From: Clostridia bacterium
Lineage (GTDB): Bacteria > Bacillota_A > Clostridia > Oscillospirales > CAG-272
Length of the DNA: 5,727 nucleotides
NCBI GenBank assembly: GCA_017547395.1
Contig: JAFYPS010000037.1
Coordinates: forward strand, 1-5,727
Direction: 5' to 3'
The notes beneath the pieces were generated by a model that did no database searches, was not told where the DNA came from, and worked only from the letters and a program-made list of their open reading frames with translations. Each line of letters begins with the position of its first letter. Position 1 is the stretch's first letter. A program made the translations under genes and the position numbers. Positions 5,541 through 5,727 of the stretch are shown here, piece by piece.

Positions 5541-5727
5541 ATGAATAGCGTTGTTCAATCGGATCAGCACGTTCCTTGCGGTTATATGGGTATGCTCGGT
5601 TGTAACGGCTATGAGCAAATAGACGGTATTATCTGCCTAATCGCTAATGGGGATAACAATTTTATGAATGAAGGAATTGTAGAGGGTTCGATCTTGTTTA
5701 TAGACACCAAAAGTAAATTCCAACAAG
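5541..5727 (+). CDS. Small ORF with LexA/UmuD (S24)-like segment, catalytic Ser apparently absent; C-terminus outside window
   Basis: The first 62 codons are visible and the frame is open to the window edge. The start is secure because AGGAGG lies five bases upstream. The N-terminal part (HVPCGYMGMLGCNGYEQIDG, 10-29) is not a motif I recognise by name. Residues 37-55 (GDNNFMNEGIVEGSILFID) align by eye with the active-site strand of LexA/UmuD proteins, where the pattern is GDSM followed by xxGIxxGDxxxVD. In that alignment the nucleophilic serine position holds Asn40 (or Phe41 with a shift), so self-cleavage would not be expected from this segment. It is the second gene of the polymerase operon, where a UmuD-like accessory subunit would fit. 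The fold assignment is an inference from a short motif. The alternative is an unrelated small protein of unknown function. Confidence 0.72.
   Translation, partial: MNSVVQSDQHVPCGYMGMLGCNGYEQIDGIICLIANGDNNFMNEGIVEGSILFIDTKSKFQQ

Overview
The window looks like an accessory (mobile or defence-type) region of a low-to-moderate GC Gram-positive bacterium, most probably a gut Clostridia-type Firmicute. The reasons are strong AGGAGG/GAGGTGA-type ribosome binding sites, a consensus sigma-A promoter, a CGAA-N6-TTCG operator resembling Gram-positive SOS boxes, and the family resemblance of the proteins. The species cannot be named from the sequence alone.

Layout. (1) Positions 1-3066, + strand: most of a type I restriction enzyme motor/nuclease subunit (HsdR), whose N-terminus lies upstream of the window. 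(2) 3069-3107: a strong hairpin terminator between convergent genes. (3) 3103-4100, - strand: a two-gene unit, a xre-family repressor followed by an ImmA/IrrE-type zinc metallopeptidase. (4) 4101-4295: a divergent control region with a perfect TTGACA-17-TATAAT promoter reading right and four 18-bp operator-like imperfect palindromes. (5) 4296-5531, + strand: a Y-family translesion DNA polymerase of the UmuC/DinB superfamily with a C-terminal clamp-binding motif. (6) 5541 to the window end: the start of a translationally linked small ORF that resembles the LexA/UmuD (S24) fold but seems to lack the catalytic serine.

Working model. The xre protein and the ImmA-like protease resemble the ImmR/ImmA repressor-antirepressor pair of ICEBs1 and related elements, in which the protease destroys the repressor after DNA damage. 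Here the pair faces a mutagenic polymerase whose promoter is covered by repeated operators. The simplest reading is a self-contained damage-inducible mutagenesis cassette: the repressor (or host LexA) holds the polymerase operon off, and damage relieves it. The pairing is read from sequence and context; the binding, cleavage and induction steps are inference. The restriction gene is transcriptionally insulated from the cassette by the shared terminator.
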